Assembly (NCBI GenBank): GCA_963277665.1
Contig: OY728122.1
Location: 1,540,718,868-1,540,782,867, forward strand
Source of the DNA: Viscum album
Lineage: Eukaryota > Streptophyta > Magnoliopsida > Santalales > Viscaceae
Reading direction: 5' to 3'
Length of the DNA: 64,000 nucleotides
The notes beneath the pieces were generated by a model, which was not told the origin of the DNA, made no database searches, and saw nothing but the letters and a program-made list of their open reading frames with translations. The position numbers and the translations under genes were made by a program. Numbering within the stretch: the first letter of the stretch is position 1; each line of letters begins with the position of its first letter. This document shows, piece by piece, positions 11,879-22,289 of the stretch.

Positions 11879-12620
11879 ATTTTGATGATCACAATCACCA
11901 AAAAAAACAATGTAAAAATGGAATGAAAGGCATGCTTTAAATTGTTTACTTACAAATTTATCCTTTAAAGCATGAGAGAAAGATTTCTCCCCCAATCAAC
12001 CAAGAATTTCTCCCCCTTTGTGATTATCAAAATAGCACGGGGCATAAAACTTGATTGAGGAAAAAATTTTTTTAAACCAATTGAAATTTTTGAAATTTGA
12101 ATTGAAAGTTTTTGAATGAAAAATTGAATAACAGTTTGAATTGAAAGTTTTGAGTGAAAAATTGAATAACAGTTTGAATTGAAAGTTTTGAGTGAAAAAT
12201 TGAATAACAGTTTGAATTAAAAAATTTGATACCAAGTGTTGAAATTGAAAGTTTGAATCGAAAATTTGAAATGAAAGTTTTTGAATGAAAAATTGAATAA
12301 CAGTTTGAATTAAAAAATTTTATACCAAGTGTTGAAATTGAAAGTTTGAATCGAAAATTTTGAAATTGAAATCAAAAGGGCTTAAATGATCCTAACTCCC
12401 CCTAAATAAAAACAACAAATCACCGGGGAGAGGTTTTTAAAACCGAGACAAATTTTGGCCCGGAGAGACTCGCTAAAAGGGATTTTTCAATCCATACTTG
12501 TCTAGTTGCGGGTCTTCTCCTATAAAATTCATCATTAAAGAAAATGGTTTTGGGCCTACCATACCGGGCATTTTTGCAATTGCACTCATAGATTAAGTGC
12601 CCGGGTTTTTTACAATAATT
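11879..12620 (-). other. Non-coding 3' region of the gag-only element
   Basis: Lies between the gag stop and the polypurine tract. No pol domain is present in any frame. It is AT-rich and mostly made of the tandem repeats at 12101-12370. Confidence 0.7.
12101..12370. repeat. Short tandem repeats in the 3' region of the gag-only element
   Basis: A unit of about 38 bp (GAAAAATTGAATAACAGTTT plus GAATTGAAAGTTTTGAGT) occurs about three times in a row. A longer block containing ATACCAAGTGTTGAAATTG is then duplicated. Confidence 0.8.
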
Positions 12621-14063
12621 TCAAAATTTAAATTGAGAGCTCCCCCTTACAAAAATAGTAGGTGCATGGGAAGAGGAAGCTTGCTTGGAATAGCCAAGCC
12701 CTTGGGTGGTTCTAGATATGCGTTGGGAACCTAAGAGTTTGGTCAGATTTTGTTCCCCTTGGGTGAACTTGGCAAGAGATTCCCTTAAATCTTTGATAGT
12801 TGATTCCATGGAATCAATATCGGGAAGGTTTTGAATCTTGAGGGACAACTCCTCCTTCTCTTTGAGAAGTTGCTCCTTTTCGGAAGTAAGTTTTTTGAAA
12901 TTCTTTTTTAAAGAAACAAATTTGGAAGAAAGTTCGTGAAAACCTTCCTCCAATTGATCTCTAGAATGTTGGAGATCCTCATAAGATAAATGATTTAAAG
13001 AATTGGAATTTGAAGAACAAGAGGAAGAGGAGTCGGAAGAAGTTACCTCATGAAATGCCATTAGGCATTTGTTACCGTTGTCACTCGAGGAGGAGGAGGA
13101 GGAGGATGTGGAGATATCACTCCATGTGGTCTTGAATGCCTTCTTCTTTTCCTTTTTCTTGTTGAGTGGAAAATCGGGCTTGTAATGGCCTTTCTTGCCA
13201 CACCCATAGCATGTTACCTCGGGCTCGGATTTTTCGTCGTGTTTTTCCTTTCGAGCCTTGCGGGATTTCTTCTTTTTGTGCTTCTTCATGAATTTGTGCA
13301 TCTTGCGGGCAAGATTCTCCATTTCGGAATCGCCGCTTGAAGAGGAAGATGATGATGAGGAGGAGCTTTCTTCTTTTTGAGCTTTGAAGGCGATGTTCTT
13401 TGGAACTTTGATCGGTTTGCCTTCCTTTTCAGCTTGCCTCCTCATGGTGATCTCATAGGTCATGAGGGATCCGATGAGCTCTTCGACCGGCATGTTTTTG
13501 ATGTCCTTTGCTTCTTGGATTGCCGTGACTTTCGGTGCCCATGAGCTTGGAAGGATCCATAGGATCTTCTTGACCATCGTCTCTGCAGACACATCATCAC
13601 CAAGGGACTTTCTCCCATTGCAAACATCAGTAAAACGAGTAAACATATCAGTAATATTTTCAGATGGATGCATGGTAAAAGACTCAAAATCTTGACGAAA
13701 CATATCCAATCGAGTGCCCTTGACTTTGTTGGTCCCCTCATGGGTAACCTCCAAAAGTTTCCAGATTTCATGAGATGAGGTGCATGTGGAAACTCGATTG
13801 AATTCATTACGATCAAGGCCGCAATGGAGAGCGTTCATGGCTTTGCCATCAAGCTCGAAATTTTTAATATCGGCTTGGGTCCATTTGGATTCATCGGGAG
13901 AGGAGAGAGAATAACCATGCATGACAATTTTATAAATAGGATATCCTATGCTTCTAAGAAAAGTGGTCATGCGGGTTTTCCAATATGTATAGTCGGTTCC
14001 ATCAAAGAATGGAGCACGACCCAAAGAAAAGCCTTCGGGGGCGAAAGAGGTTGAAGCCATCAA
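12621..14063 (-). CDS. Gag polyprotein of the gag-only copia element, 480 aa
   Basis: This is the only long intact gene in the window. In known copia elements, gag packages RNA in cytoplasmic particles. Residues 14-40 (FFDGTDYTYWKTRM) match the DUF4219-like start of copia gag, and residues 60-200 match the UBN2 region (EIWKLLEVTHEGTNKVKGTR). Then come a serine run (233-243), a basic stretch (259-273), a zinc knuckle (285-298), a second serine run (318-327) and a probable coiled coil (about 362-432). The knuckle reads CYGCGKKGHYKPDF: the last ligand of CX2CX4HX4C is Phe, so zinc binding is doubtful. The start is one of two adjacent Met codons about 60 bp from the primer site. No pol frame follows. 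The serine-rich, coiled-coil tail is typical of Sirevirus-like gag. Confidence 0.92.
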   Translation of the reverse strand: MMASTSFAPEGFSLGRAPFFDGTDYTYWKTRMTTFLRSIGYPIYKIVMHGYSLSSPDESKWTQADIKNFELDGKAMNALHCGLDRNEFNRVSTCTSSHEIWKLLEVTHEGTNKVKGTRLDMFRQDFESFTMHPSENITDMFTRFTDVCNGRKSLGDDVSAETMVKKILWILPSSWAPKVTAIQEAKDIKNMPVEELIGSLMTYEITMRRQAEKEGKPIKVPKNIAFKAQKEESSSSSSSSSSSGDSEMENLARKMHKFMKKHKKKKSRKARKEKHDEKSEPEVTCYGCGKKGHYKPDFPLNKKKEKKKAFKTTWSDISTSSSSSSSSDNGNKCLMAFHEVTSSDSSSSCSSNSNSLNHLSYEDLQHSRDQLEEGFHELSSKFVSLKKNFKKLTSEKEQLLKEKEELSLKIQNLPDIDSMESTIKDLRESLAKFTQGEQNLTKLLGSQRISRTTQGLGYSKQASSSHAPTIFVRGSSQFKF

Positions 14064-14110
14064 AAAAGGATCTTGAATTTGAAACCGGTTAGGGTATTAC
14101 TCAACTTTTC

Positions 14111-14123
14111 GCCTTTGATACCA
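14111..14123 (-). other. Primer binding site of the gag-only element
   Basis: The minus strand reads TGGTATCAAAGGC, two bases inside the 5' LTR. It fits the 3' end of initiator tRNA-Met over the first eight bases. Confidence 0.8.
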
Positions 14124-14848
14124 ATTGTTGGGCGGAGAAAAGAAGGAAGTGATGGCAAGAGGGGGGGTGAATTGCCTTTTAAAAAAATAATTAACAAATT
14201 AAAATCAAAGTGAAAGTGCAGCGGAAATAAAATAGGCAAGACACAAAAATGATAATGGAGTTCGGCTTAAACCCAAGCCTACGTCTCCGCTCCCAACTCA
14301 ACCGTTGAGAGATTTACTACCGCTTGCTTTTTAATGGTTTTAGCAAGAAACCCACTAGACTTTTCAGGTAGTCTAGAACCTATTACAGCTTGCTTTTATT
14401 GGTTATGCAAGAACCCACTTGCTTTTAATTGGTTGAGCAAGAACCCACTAGCCTTCTTACAGGTGAAGGCTAGCTCACCTATGTCACAAGCCTTTTAAAG
14501 GAAAGGCTTGACCAACCTCTTCACACCTTAAAGGTGATGTGAAAACCCAAAAGAAAGGATGAGAGAAAGATATGGGGTTTGTAGGCACAAACCCAAAATG
14601 ATGCTCAAAATAAATAAAACAATAAAAACCGTAATGAGGAAGTATTGGGCGCCAATGGATTGATGGAGCTGATGAAGGGCGCTCCCAAGCTTCTTTGACG
14701 GTGCTCCTTGGATGTGGAAGTGTGTTGGAGCAAGTGGGGTTCCCTTGGAAGAATCCGCCGGAGGTTAGCCAAATGATGGAAAATGTGTTCGTTGGCTTCA
14801 CAATAGTTCCGACTATGTTCCTTAGGCTTCCGGGGGTTCCTAGTCCTT

Positions 14849-14857
14849 TATTTATAG
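14849..14857 (-). promoter_or_regulatory. TATA box, 5' LTR of the gag-only element
   Basis: The minus strand reads CTATAAATA. It lies upstream of the gag in the direction of transcription and about 0.1 kb downstream of the palindromic array. Confidence 0.68.
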
Positions 14858-14974
14858 AGGGGGAACCCTAATATGGCCTTTGGGAGGCTTCGGAGCCGTT
14901 GGAGAGGCCTTCGGAGCCGTTGGAGGCCAAGTGGACAGGCTGGTCAAAAGCCCAACGGCTAGTTTGACTGGCTC

Positions 14975-15232
14975 CACCGGCTGACCAGTGCAGAGCCACC
15001 GGTTGGCCGGTGCTTGCAAAAAGGAGAGGCCTTCGGGCTCAGGAACCACCGGCTGGCCGGTGCTGAGGCCACCGGTTGGCCGGTGCTGAGGCAGTAGCAA
15101 ACACTGTGATGGCTGGGTGCCACCGGCTGGCCGGTGCTGAGGCCACCAGTTGGCCGGTGCTGAGGCAGTGGCTCAGCCTTCTGTCCAGGGTCCATCGGCT
15201 GGCCGGTGGTGAAGCCACCGGTTGGCCGGTGG
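14975..15232. repeat. Array of palindromic CACCGG-NTGG-CCGGTG units, right LTR
   Basis: Counterpart of 11441-11698 in the 5' LTR, with the same number and order of units. It lies upstream of the TATA box in the direction of transcription. Confidence 0.9.
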
Positions 15233-15402
15233 ACTGAATTTCAGTCCACTTTGGCTTTTTGCCTTCTTGGCCTTCTTGGCCCAATTCCTTGGCACCCTGA
15301 ATTTATGCCTATCATCCAAAAACACTTAAAACAAAATTAGTAAAATAAAAGAGTGATTGTGATCATGAAAATTAAACCACGAGGGGTTCTAGAGGTACAA
15401 CA

Positions 15403-15407
15403 TGACT
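15403..15407. repeat. Target site duplication TGACT, right copy
   Basis: Identical to 10587-10591 and directly adjacent to the LTR end. Confidence 0.88.
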
Positions 15408-15993
15408 AACCAAAATCTTTTTAATAGGTTTTAATCATATAAGATGCGTTATATATATATATATATGAGGTGTGTGGAACCAGGTTCTATAATTGAGCAC
15501 CATTGGATACAGAATTATTAAGATGTCATGGCATTAGGGCATCGAGGAGATGTGTTCACTTGATTCATGAGGAATATGGGAACCATTTTGGTGCAGTAAT
15601 TATTGAGGTACAAGGAACTAGGGTTTATTTGAGCATCTGTTGAGATGTAGGACCTCGATGGTGCCATGTGTGACATGGGCATGAGGCGGGCACCTATGCA
15701 GTGCGAGATTCTGATTGGGGTTGTGTGAGACACAGGAGCACCTAATGAGGTGAAGGAGTGATGATGCATCATGGGAGGAATTTGAGTCTAGTAATTAGTT
15801 AATAGACCATTGTTTGATCTGAGTTTTGGGTCGGGTTGTGATTGGGGTAGGTCACTCCTAAGGTGGGGAACCCCCTTGAGGTAGTTGACCATACCCTTGA
15901 GACAAAGGTAGTTCAAGTTGTTTTCACTAGGATGGGTGTGTTTGGTACCATCTCTGGTTTTTGTTTTATATCTCGAGGATGAGCTATGTTAAT
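15408..15993 (+). other. Gypsy B, 3' internal part with no recognisable pol
   Basis: Continues gypsy B after the copia insertion. No RT, RNase H or integrase motif is seen. Only the last few codons before the LTR resemble the usual Ty3 polyprotein end. Confidence 0.45.
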
Positions 15994-16003
15994 TTGGGGA
16001 GAT
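15994..16003 (+). other. Polypurine tract of gypsy B
   Basis: TTGGGGAGAT directly precedes TGTAATGTCC, the typical start of a chromovirus LTR. Confidence 0.7.
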
Positions 16004-17849
16004 TGTAATGTCCTGGTTTTTTGAATCGGGTCGAAAAACCCTCCCATTTTGAATTTTCGAATTAGCGGGTATGCCCTTTTTTTATCATAGGAACTCAATT
16101 ATGAGAGTTTCATCAACCTAATATCATGTTTTGGATTTTTTTAGAGGTTTATCCAAATCCTATGGTGTTTGAAAAGGGTTTTTGGAGTTCGAAGGCCCGA
16201 CAACCTATTTTGGTGTTATAGGTCAAGGCACACAGTTTAGGGTAAATCGTGCAGCCTCATCTAGCAAACTGTACACCATGTTTTTAAACTGACGCACAGT
16301 TTGGGAAAACTATGTTGGGGAGGATCATGATAGTGAGATCTTGTTTGTAGTTTTTGTAGAGGCTACCACATGGTTTGAACATGGTTAGAGAAAACTATGC
16401 TGCAAGCCACACGGGTAGTGCCACTTAGGCAGTACCCATGGAATGTAGCCCGCACAGTTTGCGCATGGTTTGGAAAACCGTGCGAGTTAACCATGTGACC
16501 CATTAAATATATGAAATTATATTTCCCCCATATTTATTTACTTATTCCTCTTTATTTTTACTCCTTCTCTCATGGGTCGTGCAAAATAGTGGAGGAAACC
16601 CTCAATTTCCCCCTCCTATTGGATTTATCTCCCTTCTTCATCGGTTATCCATTTTTAGATCTATAGGGTGCATTGGTATCATATTTGTAAGTCTATCCTC
16701 ACCCTTTCATCTTTTCTCCTTTTTTCTTGCCTCATGGAGTGCTAAATACATTTGAGAGATTTTGACCTATTTTAAGGGTGTTCGATGGAACCGTTTATTT
16801 CTTCAAAACCGCTTGGAGTTAGAGGATAGTACCGGTCATGCCTACGTCTATAAGTCCATTTTAGGTGGTGAATGACTTTATTTAAGTTTTCATAGTCATT
16901 TTGGGGGTGCATATTTTAGCACCCCATTGGGTAATTGAGCGGGAACCTTTTTATATTGATTTATTGATATTAAATTGACCCTATGACCATATGGGGTGCC
17001 GTTGGGAATGACCTATCCATATTTATATGAGCGAGGCTGGGTTACAGGCTTCTAAACACCTTGGGTAGTTAGGCCAAGGTGAGTTCTTGATTTATTTTGA
17101 GTTGTTTGTTTAATCGGCATTATAAAATTCAATTATATTGAATTGTTATGTTGACTAAATTGTTCAAGTCAATCGTATCAAATTGAATTGATTATTTGAA
17201 GTGAATTGGTTTATATATATATATATATATTAATTTCATGTAATTTGATCTATGGGATCCTGACGGGTATGGCCCTAGGAATTGAGGTGGAATGGCCATT
17301 AGGATTGAGGTGTCATGGTCTTCTGGTTGGGCTTGGCCCAGATTACTTAGGTGGTGTTGACCATCATTTGGGCATCATATATGTTGGTTGAGGTAGTGAG
17401 GCTATGAGGTTGCGGTCATGGCCTAGGATAATTGGATGTCATGGCCATTAAACTTGAGATATATAGTCACAGGGGCATGAGATATATGTATGTATTATAT
17501 CGAGCTTATCCATTAGAGACCCTTCTGAATATTGTATATATGAACTTTATTGGATGCATGTTTGTTTTAGTAGCAACAAGTGGAATGTTATTTTGTTTGT
17601 TAATTATTTTCCCACTACTTTTGTTAGTTATGATTCTGATATTACTTATTAATCATTGTGATTCCACCATTGAAGGGTCTGGTTCGAGTCCACTGAGTAT
17701 TTATTTCCACCGCATGCTATATATTATTACTCATACCATTATTATATCATCACCATGAAGGTATAGTCTCCCCACTATTTCTCATTACACCCTCAATACC
17801 AGTTGGTAGCCTTTGGCATATGGGGAGCTGCACCTAAGGCCAGTGGAAC
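16004..17849 (+). repeat. 3' LTR of gypsy B, interrupted by the Athila element
   Basis: It starts TGTAATGTCC after the polypurine tract. It contains several GCACAGTTT...AAACCGTGC inverted segments (16205-16490) like those in the gypsy A LTR. The Athila LTR begins at 17850. The missing end may be 60010-60047 (GGGTAGGGGACACTACA), but no 5' LTR copy is available to prove it. Confidence 0.6.
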
Positions 17850-19774
17850 TAATATTACATATTATGTCATGATTTTACATTACTCTCATTATATAATTGT
17901 CACTTAAAAATGATTAATTTATAATTAATGTTCATGTTTTGATCATAAACACATAAGAGGAGCATTGTTAAAGTTCATTTAATTAAACTACAATTTAATT
18001 TTTTGATCATATATTTTAACATAATAATCCAAATAATAATAATATTATTTTTTAGTGTTTCTAATCAAAATTAAAACATATAATTAGAAGGGATATTTGG
18101 AAAATTCATCCATTTTAAGGGTTATATGGACTACATAAGAAGGCCCAATAAATTTATTGAGAAAACTAGACCAACCATGAAGATAGAATTTATTGGCTCC
18201 ATCCAGAAGCCCAAATTTTATAAAACTAAAGAATATGTTCTTGATTATCTAAATGAATCATGGATAAAAATTTAACCCCCAAATCAGCCAATAAGTGTTG
18301 TAATTGATCCATGAAAGTCTATCCCACCATTTTATACAAGATTTAAAATTATCACACAATCCTTGAATTTTCTCCTGATATAAACATAAAATTAAGATGA
18401 TATTGTTTATTGTGAAATCCACGATATATCCTCCAATTTTTTTAGAATAAATGGTTTTGATTTAAGGGAATATTCATATACATAAATTCATTCAAATTTA
18501 GATTAGGTAAAAGTTCAAGAAAAAAATGGATAGGAGAACATTGTTTACTCAAACAGCCATAAATTTGGATAAAAAAGTATAATGGATGAAAAATTTGGAG
18601 GGTGTAGCGATAAAATACATATATAAAACTTTTAAGAAGTATATTTCCCCATATTCACCTATCTGAATTGTAAATTTTTTGATAAAATTGGAGGGGAAGT
18701 TTTAGAATGCAAATAGTCCACCACCTTGGGCTATAAATACATTCTCCTCTTATCCTTACAAGAGGATAGAATTTGAAAGCATAATAGGATACATTGGCAC
18801 AAACATATATTTTAAAAAGTCCTAGTAGTACCTTTCAAACTCAAGTTTCTACTTCGTATACCTTTCCTCCTCTCTTTGTTTTCATGTTCTTTTCAGTTCG
18901 TTTTCATTAGTAATCTTGTAAGTATTTTGTTGTAATTTTGTTTAAATGTTAATGAATGTTTCTTCATCATATATTATTATAATGTAACTTATATATTTGA
19001 ATATTAATGTTATTAAAATTGATTAAAACAAGTTAAAAACCAATCCCTTCTTTCACTTTCTCATTTAATCGAAAGTGCATTTTAATTATCCTCACTGTTC
19101 GTGTGTGTGTTCGGTGCACAACACTTTTTTCATCAAATTATTTTTATTCTATTTTTAATTAATCTCCATAAACACATATTACCAGATTATTAACCACCCA
19201 AATGGATAAGTAAATATACTATTGGGGTGAGTTATAATTTGGGGGTGTTAAGTGATTGATATCTTTTTCTCGATGAATATTCTTTAGGTTAACATTGTGA
19301 ATGTTAAGATTAAAATTTCATGGATTAATGACATGTTTTGTTTAACATGTGAATTCCTTGGATTATTAGAAATGTAAATACACTACTATAAATAATATTT
19401 TATTAAGATTATAAACAGAGTTAATTTAATTCTTGGATTAAAGCCTCAACACTTGAGAATTCTGATCAAAACCATATTTTGAAGTGCATGTTAATTTAAT
19501 GAATTACAAAGCAAAGATCAAGGATATCATATTCTTAAATCCACAATAATATAGTCACTCCAATATTTATAAACTTGTTACATCAAACATCATCTATAAA
19601 TCAATTTAATTAAGCTCCAAAACTAAACCCCCCATTAAAAAGACAAACAAAATAAAAAAAATTGGCTCTAAAATTTGTACAATCACCGAGGATTTTACCT
19701 GAGTGCTGCTATACACATCAGTAGAGAACCAAATGTTTGAGGGGTCAATATGAGAAAATTATCCACACTTGAAA
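17850..19774 (+). repeat. 5' LTR of the Athila-type element
   Basis: It aligns along its whole length with 47721-49455 plus 59819-60009, from the AATATTACATATT start to the CTTGAAA end. A TATA box lies at 18731-18740. It ends directly at the primer site. Confidence 0.87.
18731..18740 (+). promoter_or_regulatory. TATA box, Athila 5' LTR
   Basis: CTATAAATAC follows CCACCTTGGG and is conserved in the other LTR at 48599-48608. Confidence 0.65.
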
Positions 19775-19794
19775 TGGTGCCGTTGCTAGGGATG
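19775..19794 (+). other. Primer binding site, tRNA-Asp type
   Basis: TGGTGCCGTTGCTAGGGATG closely matches TGGCGCCGTTGCCGGGG, the tRNA-Asp primer site usual in Athila/Tat elements. It lies exactly at the end of the 5' LTR. Confidence 0.85.
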
Positions 19795-20004
19795 ATTCAA
19801 CTTAAAGTTGATTGTTTTTTATTTTTTAAAAATAAAACCCAAAAATAAAAAAAATAAAAAAATAAAAAAAAAACACAGAGGAAAACCTGCCTTCTCATAA
19901 AAATAATAAACTAAAAAAACAACAAAGAAAAACCCACTTTAATTATCCTTTAATTTTTTTTAATACCCCATAGACTCCCAGAAAATCCATCAGATTTATT
20001 TGAC

Positions 20005-21340
20005 ATGGAAATCAAGAGAACTCATTTCCAAATTAGGAGGAATATTAGGGATAATCAAATCAATCAAGACCCATTCATTTATCATATGATTATTTTAGAT
20101 ATGAAGAATGATAGGGAATAATAATTAAAAGAACTCACTAACCCTGATATAAATTACCAACCCCTTGGTATTCAATATCCAAATATTGATGATAATTTTG
20201 AACTCAAATCAGGTTTAATTCATCTTATACCTCATTTCCATGTGCTAGTCGGTGAGGATCCTCATATTCACCTCAAAAAGTTCCAAGTGGCGTGTTTTAC
20301 CAAAAATACTCAAGGGGTTTCTGAAGAACAAATAAAACTTCAAGTATTACCTTTCTCCCTAGCTAACTCCACCAAGTCATGGATCAACTACCTCCCTCCT
20401 GGTTCTATAACCACATAGAATGACATGAAGCGACCATTCTTAGAGAAATTGTTTCCTCATTATCATATTTATTCTATATGAAATTAAATAAATGATATAC
20501 AAAAATTCCCTAATGAATAACTCTATGAGTATCAGGAGAGGTTCAAAAATCTTATGACAACCTGCCCATATTTCCAATTCCTTGACCAAATCTTGATCCA
20601 ATACTTCTATGAGGGCATATTGGATATGGAGAATACTCTTATTGATGCTTCAAGTGGCAGTACTATTTTTGAAAAAACTCATACAGCTGCACGATACCTC
20701 ATAAGAAATATGGATGCAAACACGCAACAATTCCATACTTGAGCATATGTTCAAGTAAAACAAGAACAAGAGAATCAATCCATAGAAACCAACAAGATGA
20801 CTGAGTGGATGAGTGAACTTATAGGTCTTGTGTGACAACTAGTAGTGGGTACCAAAGCCCCAACCTCATCTCCTATACAATATTTATTTCCTATAACTAT
20901 CAAGAATTTTAGAATCTACAGCTCACAAGCTCATCCAACTGACACATTTCCACAACTTCAAGATGAACCATCTGATTCTTCTAGTCTAATGGAGCTCAAT
21001 GCAGTATATTCTCAAAGGAACACCAACCCTCAATAATCATGTTTTTTATTTAGAAACCTCAACTAACCCCATTATAAGACCTTTTATTATACCTTTAACC
21101 AAGGCTTGAGGTATGGTAATCCCATTTCTCACCCCCCTCAGTTCCCTCCTAATAATCTAAACCAATTCCAATATGGTCAAGGTGGTGGTAACTTCCAACA
21201 ACCTCATCCTTTTGTTCCTCAACCTCAAAGGAGAAATCCTCCTCTTTCTCTTCCTGGATTCCACTATCCTAATGAGATTTCTCAATTCCCAACCCATTAC
21301 AAGCACCTTTCTAATAACCTAAATCAAGTTAATCCCAATT
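20005..21340 (+). pseudogene. Athila-type gag remains
   Basis: The frame opens at 20005 (MEIKRTHFQIRRNIRDNQ) and is soon interrupted. Homology to Athila gag is clear from about 20200 to 20745: EDPHIHLKKFQ, QIKLQVLPFSLANSTKSWI, then LYEYQERFKNLMTTCP and ILIQYFYEGILD near 20520-20630, then a TAARYLIRNMDANTQQF end. A Pro- and Gln-rich tail with FPPNNLNQFQYGQGGGNFQQ follows near 21130-21200. Several stops break the frame. Confidence 0.82.
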
Positions 21341-21504
21341 AGGGACAAGCCTATTCTTCCAAGAAATCATCAGAAAGTGTTGTGGAAGATCTTTCCTCCT
21401 TCACCCATTCTAGACTTAAAAACATTGAAACAAAAATTGTTTAACTTGCATCCCACCTAAGCCATAAGAAACCGTCCAATTTTTTCCAACTCCTAGCTCC
21501 ACCA

Positions 21505-22200
21505 TTGCCCAACCCCAAGGGTAATATAAGTGAAATTTCACTTCGATCAGGAATTTTTTGTGTGCCTCATGATGGATCCTCAAATGAAACTTTGAATGTT
21601 GAGATTGAAAATGAAAAGAATAAAAATCCAGAAAAAGAAATTGAAGCCACTCCCTCACCTCCTTCAATTCCTCTAAGGAACCCAATTCATTTTCCTCAAG
21701 CTGTCTCTAAGCCTAGAAAGTCCTTTGAACATGATCCTGAAATGCTCAACATGTTTAGACATGTTGAATTCGACATTACCCTCTTAGATTACATAAAAAA
21801 AATCCAAAAGTATGAAAAGTTTCTTAAGGAATTGTGCACCCATAATATAATAATTAGGAACATTGAGAATGATTTAACCCAACAGTCTATTCCCATGAAG
21901 TGCAAAGATCTAGGGACCTTTACGGTTCCATAACAAATAGGGGGTTTCAACTTTGATGATGAAATCATTAACCTAGGAGCCTCAATAAATGTCATGCCCA
22001 AATCCATATTATCCAAACTTGGTATAGGTCACTTTCACCCAATGAGTGTTGTCATCTAGTTAGAAAATTAAAGGAAAACCAATACTGAGGGAATAATTAA
22101 GGATGTCCTTGTCTGAGTTAATTATCTTATCTTCCCAGCAGATTTATATGTCCTTAACATGGAAGGTGAGATGAAATCTTCTCTATATCCCCTAATTATA
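21505..22200 (+). pseudogene. Athila-type pre-protease and protease remains
   Basis: The open part at 21505-21933 matches the conserved Athila segment upstream of the protease (MLNMFRHVEFDITLLDYIKK, KFLKELCTHN, MKCKDLGTFTVP). The protease follows around 21930-22080 (NLGASINVMPKSILSKLGIG), where the usual catalytic DLGAS is NLGAS, so the active aspartate is lost. One stop separates the two parts. Confidence 0.8.
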
Positions 22201-22289
22201 AGAATACCATTCCTCCTGATAGTAAAAACTAATATTTTTGTTCATTCAGGCATCTTATCCATGTAATTTGGTGACCAACTGGTCAAGTT

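Larger units (their letters stand above)
10592..15402 (-). mobile_element. Gag-only Ty1/copia-type non-autonomous retrotransposon (TR-GAG-like)
   Basis: The element has two 1277-bp LTRs (10592-11868 and 14126-15402) that differ at only about two dozen positions by eye. A perfect 5-bp target duplication TGACT flanks it (10587-10591 and 15403-15407). A tRNA primer site lies inside the right LTR and a polypurine tract inside the left one, so transcription runs on the minus strand. The only coding region is a gag of 480 residues; protease, integrase, RT and RNase H are absent. This is the layout of TR-GAG elements, which need enzymes from an autonomous partner. The likely partner family is Sirevirus-like copia, judged by the gag. 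Confidence 0.92.
14126..15402 (-). repeat. 5' LTR of the gag-only copia element
   Basis: Full-length partner of 10592-11868, with the same 1277-bp length. It carries the promoter that would drive the element: TATA at 14849-14857 and the palindromic array at 14975-15232. Confidence 0.93.

Noticed and set aside
17432..17758. 108-codon hydrophobic plus-strand frame that looks like a membrane protein
   Set aside because: It lies inside the gypsy B LTR in T-rich sequence, which translates to Leu/Ile/Phe runs by composition.
17840..17849. Target duplication for the Athila element
   Set aside because: The left flank GTGGAAC and right flank AACTG share only AAC at unclear positions, which is not enough to call.
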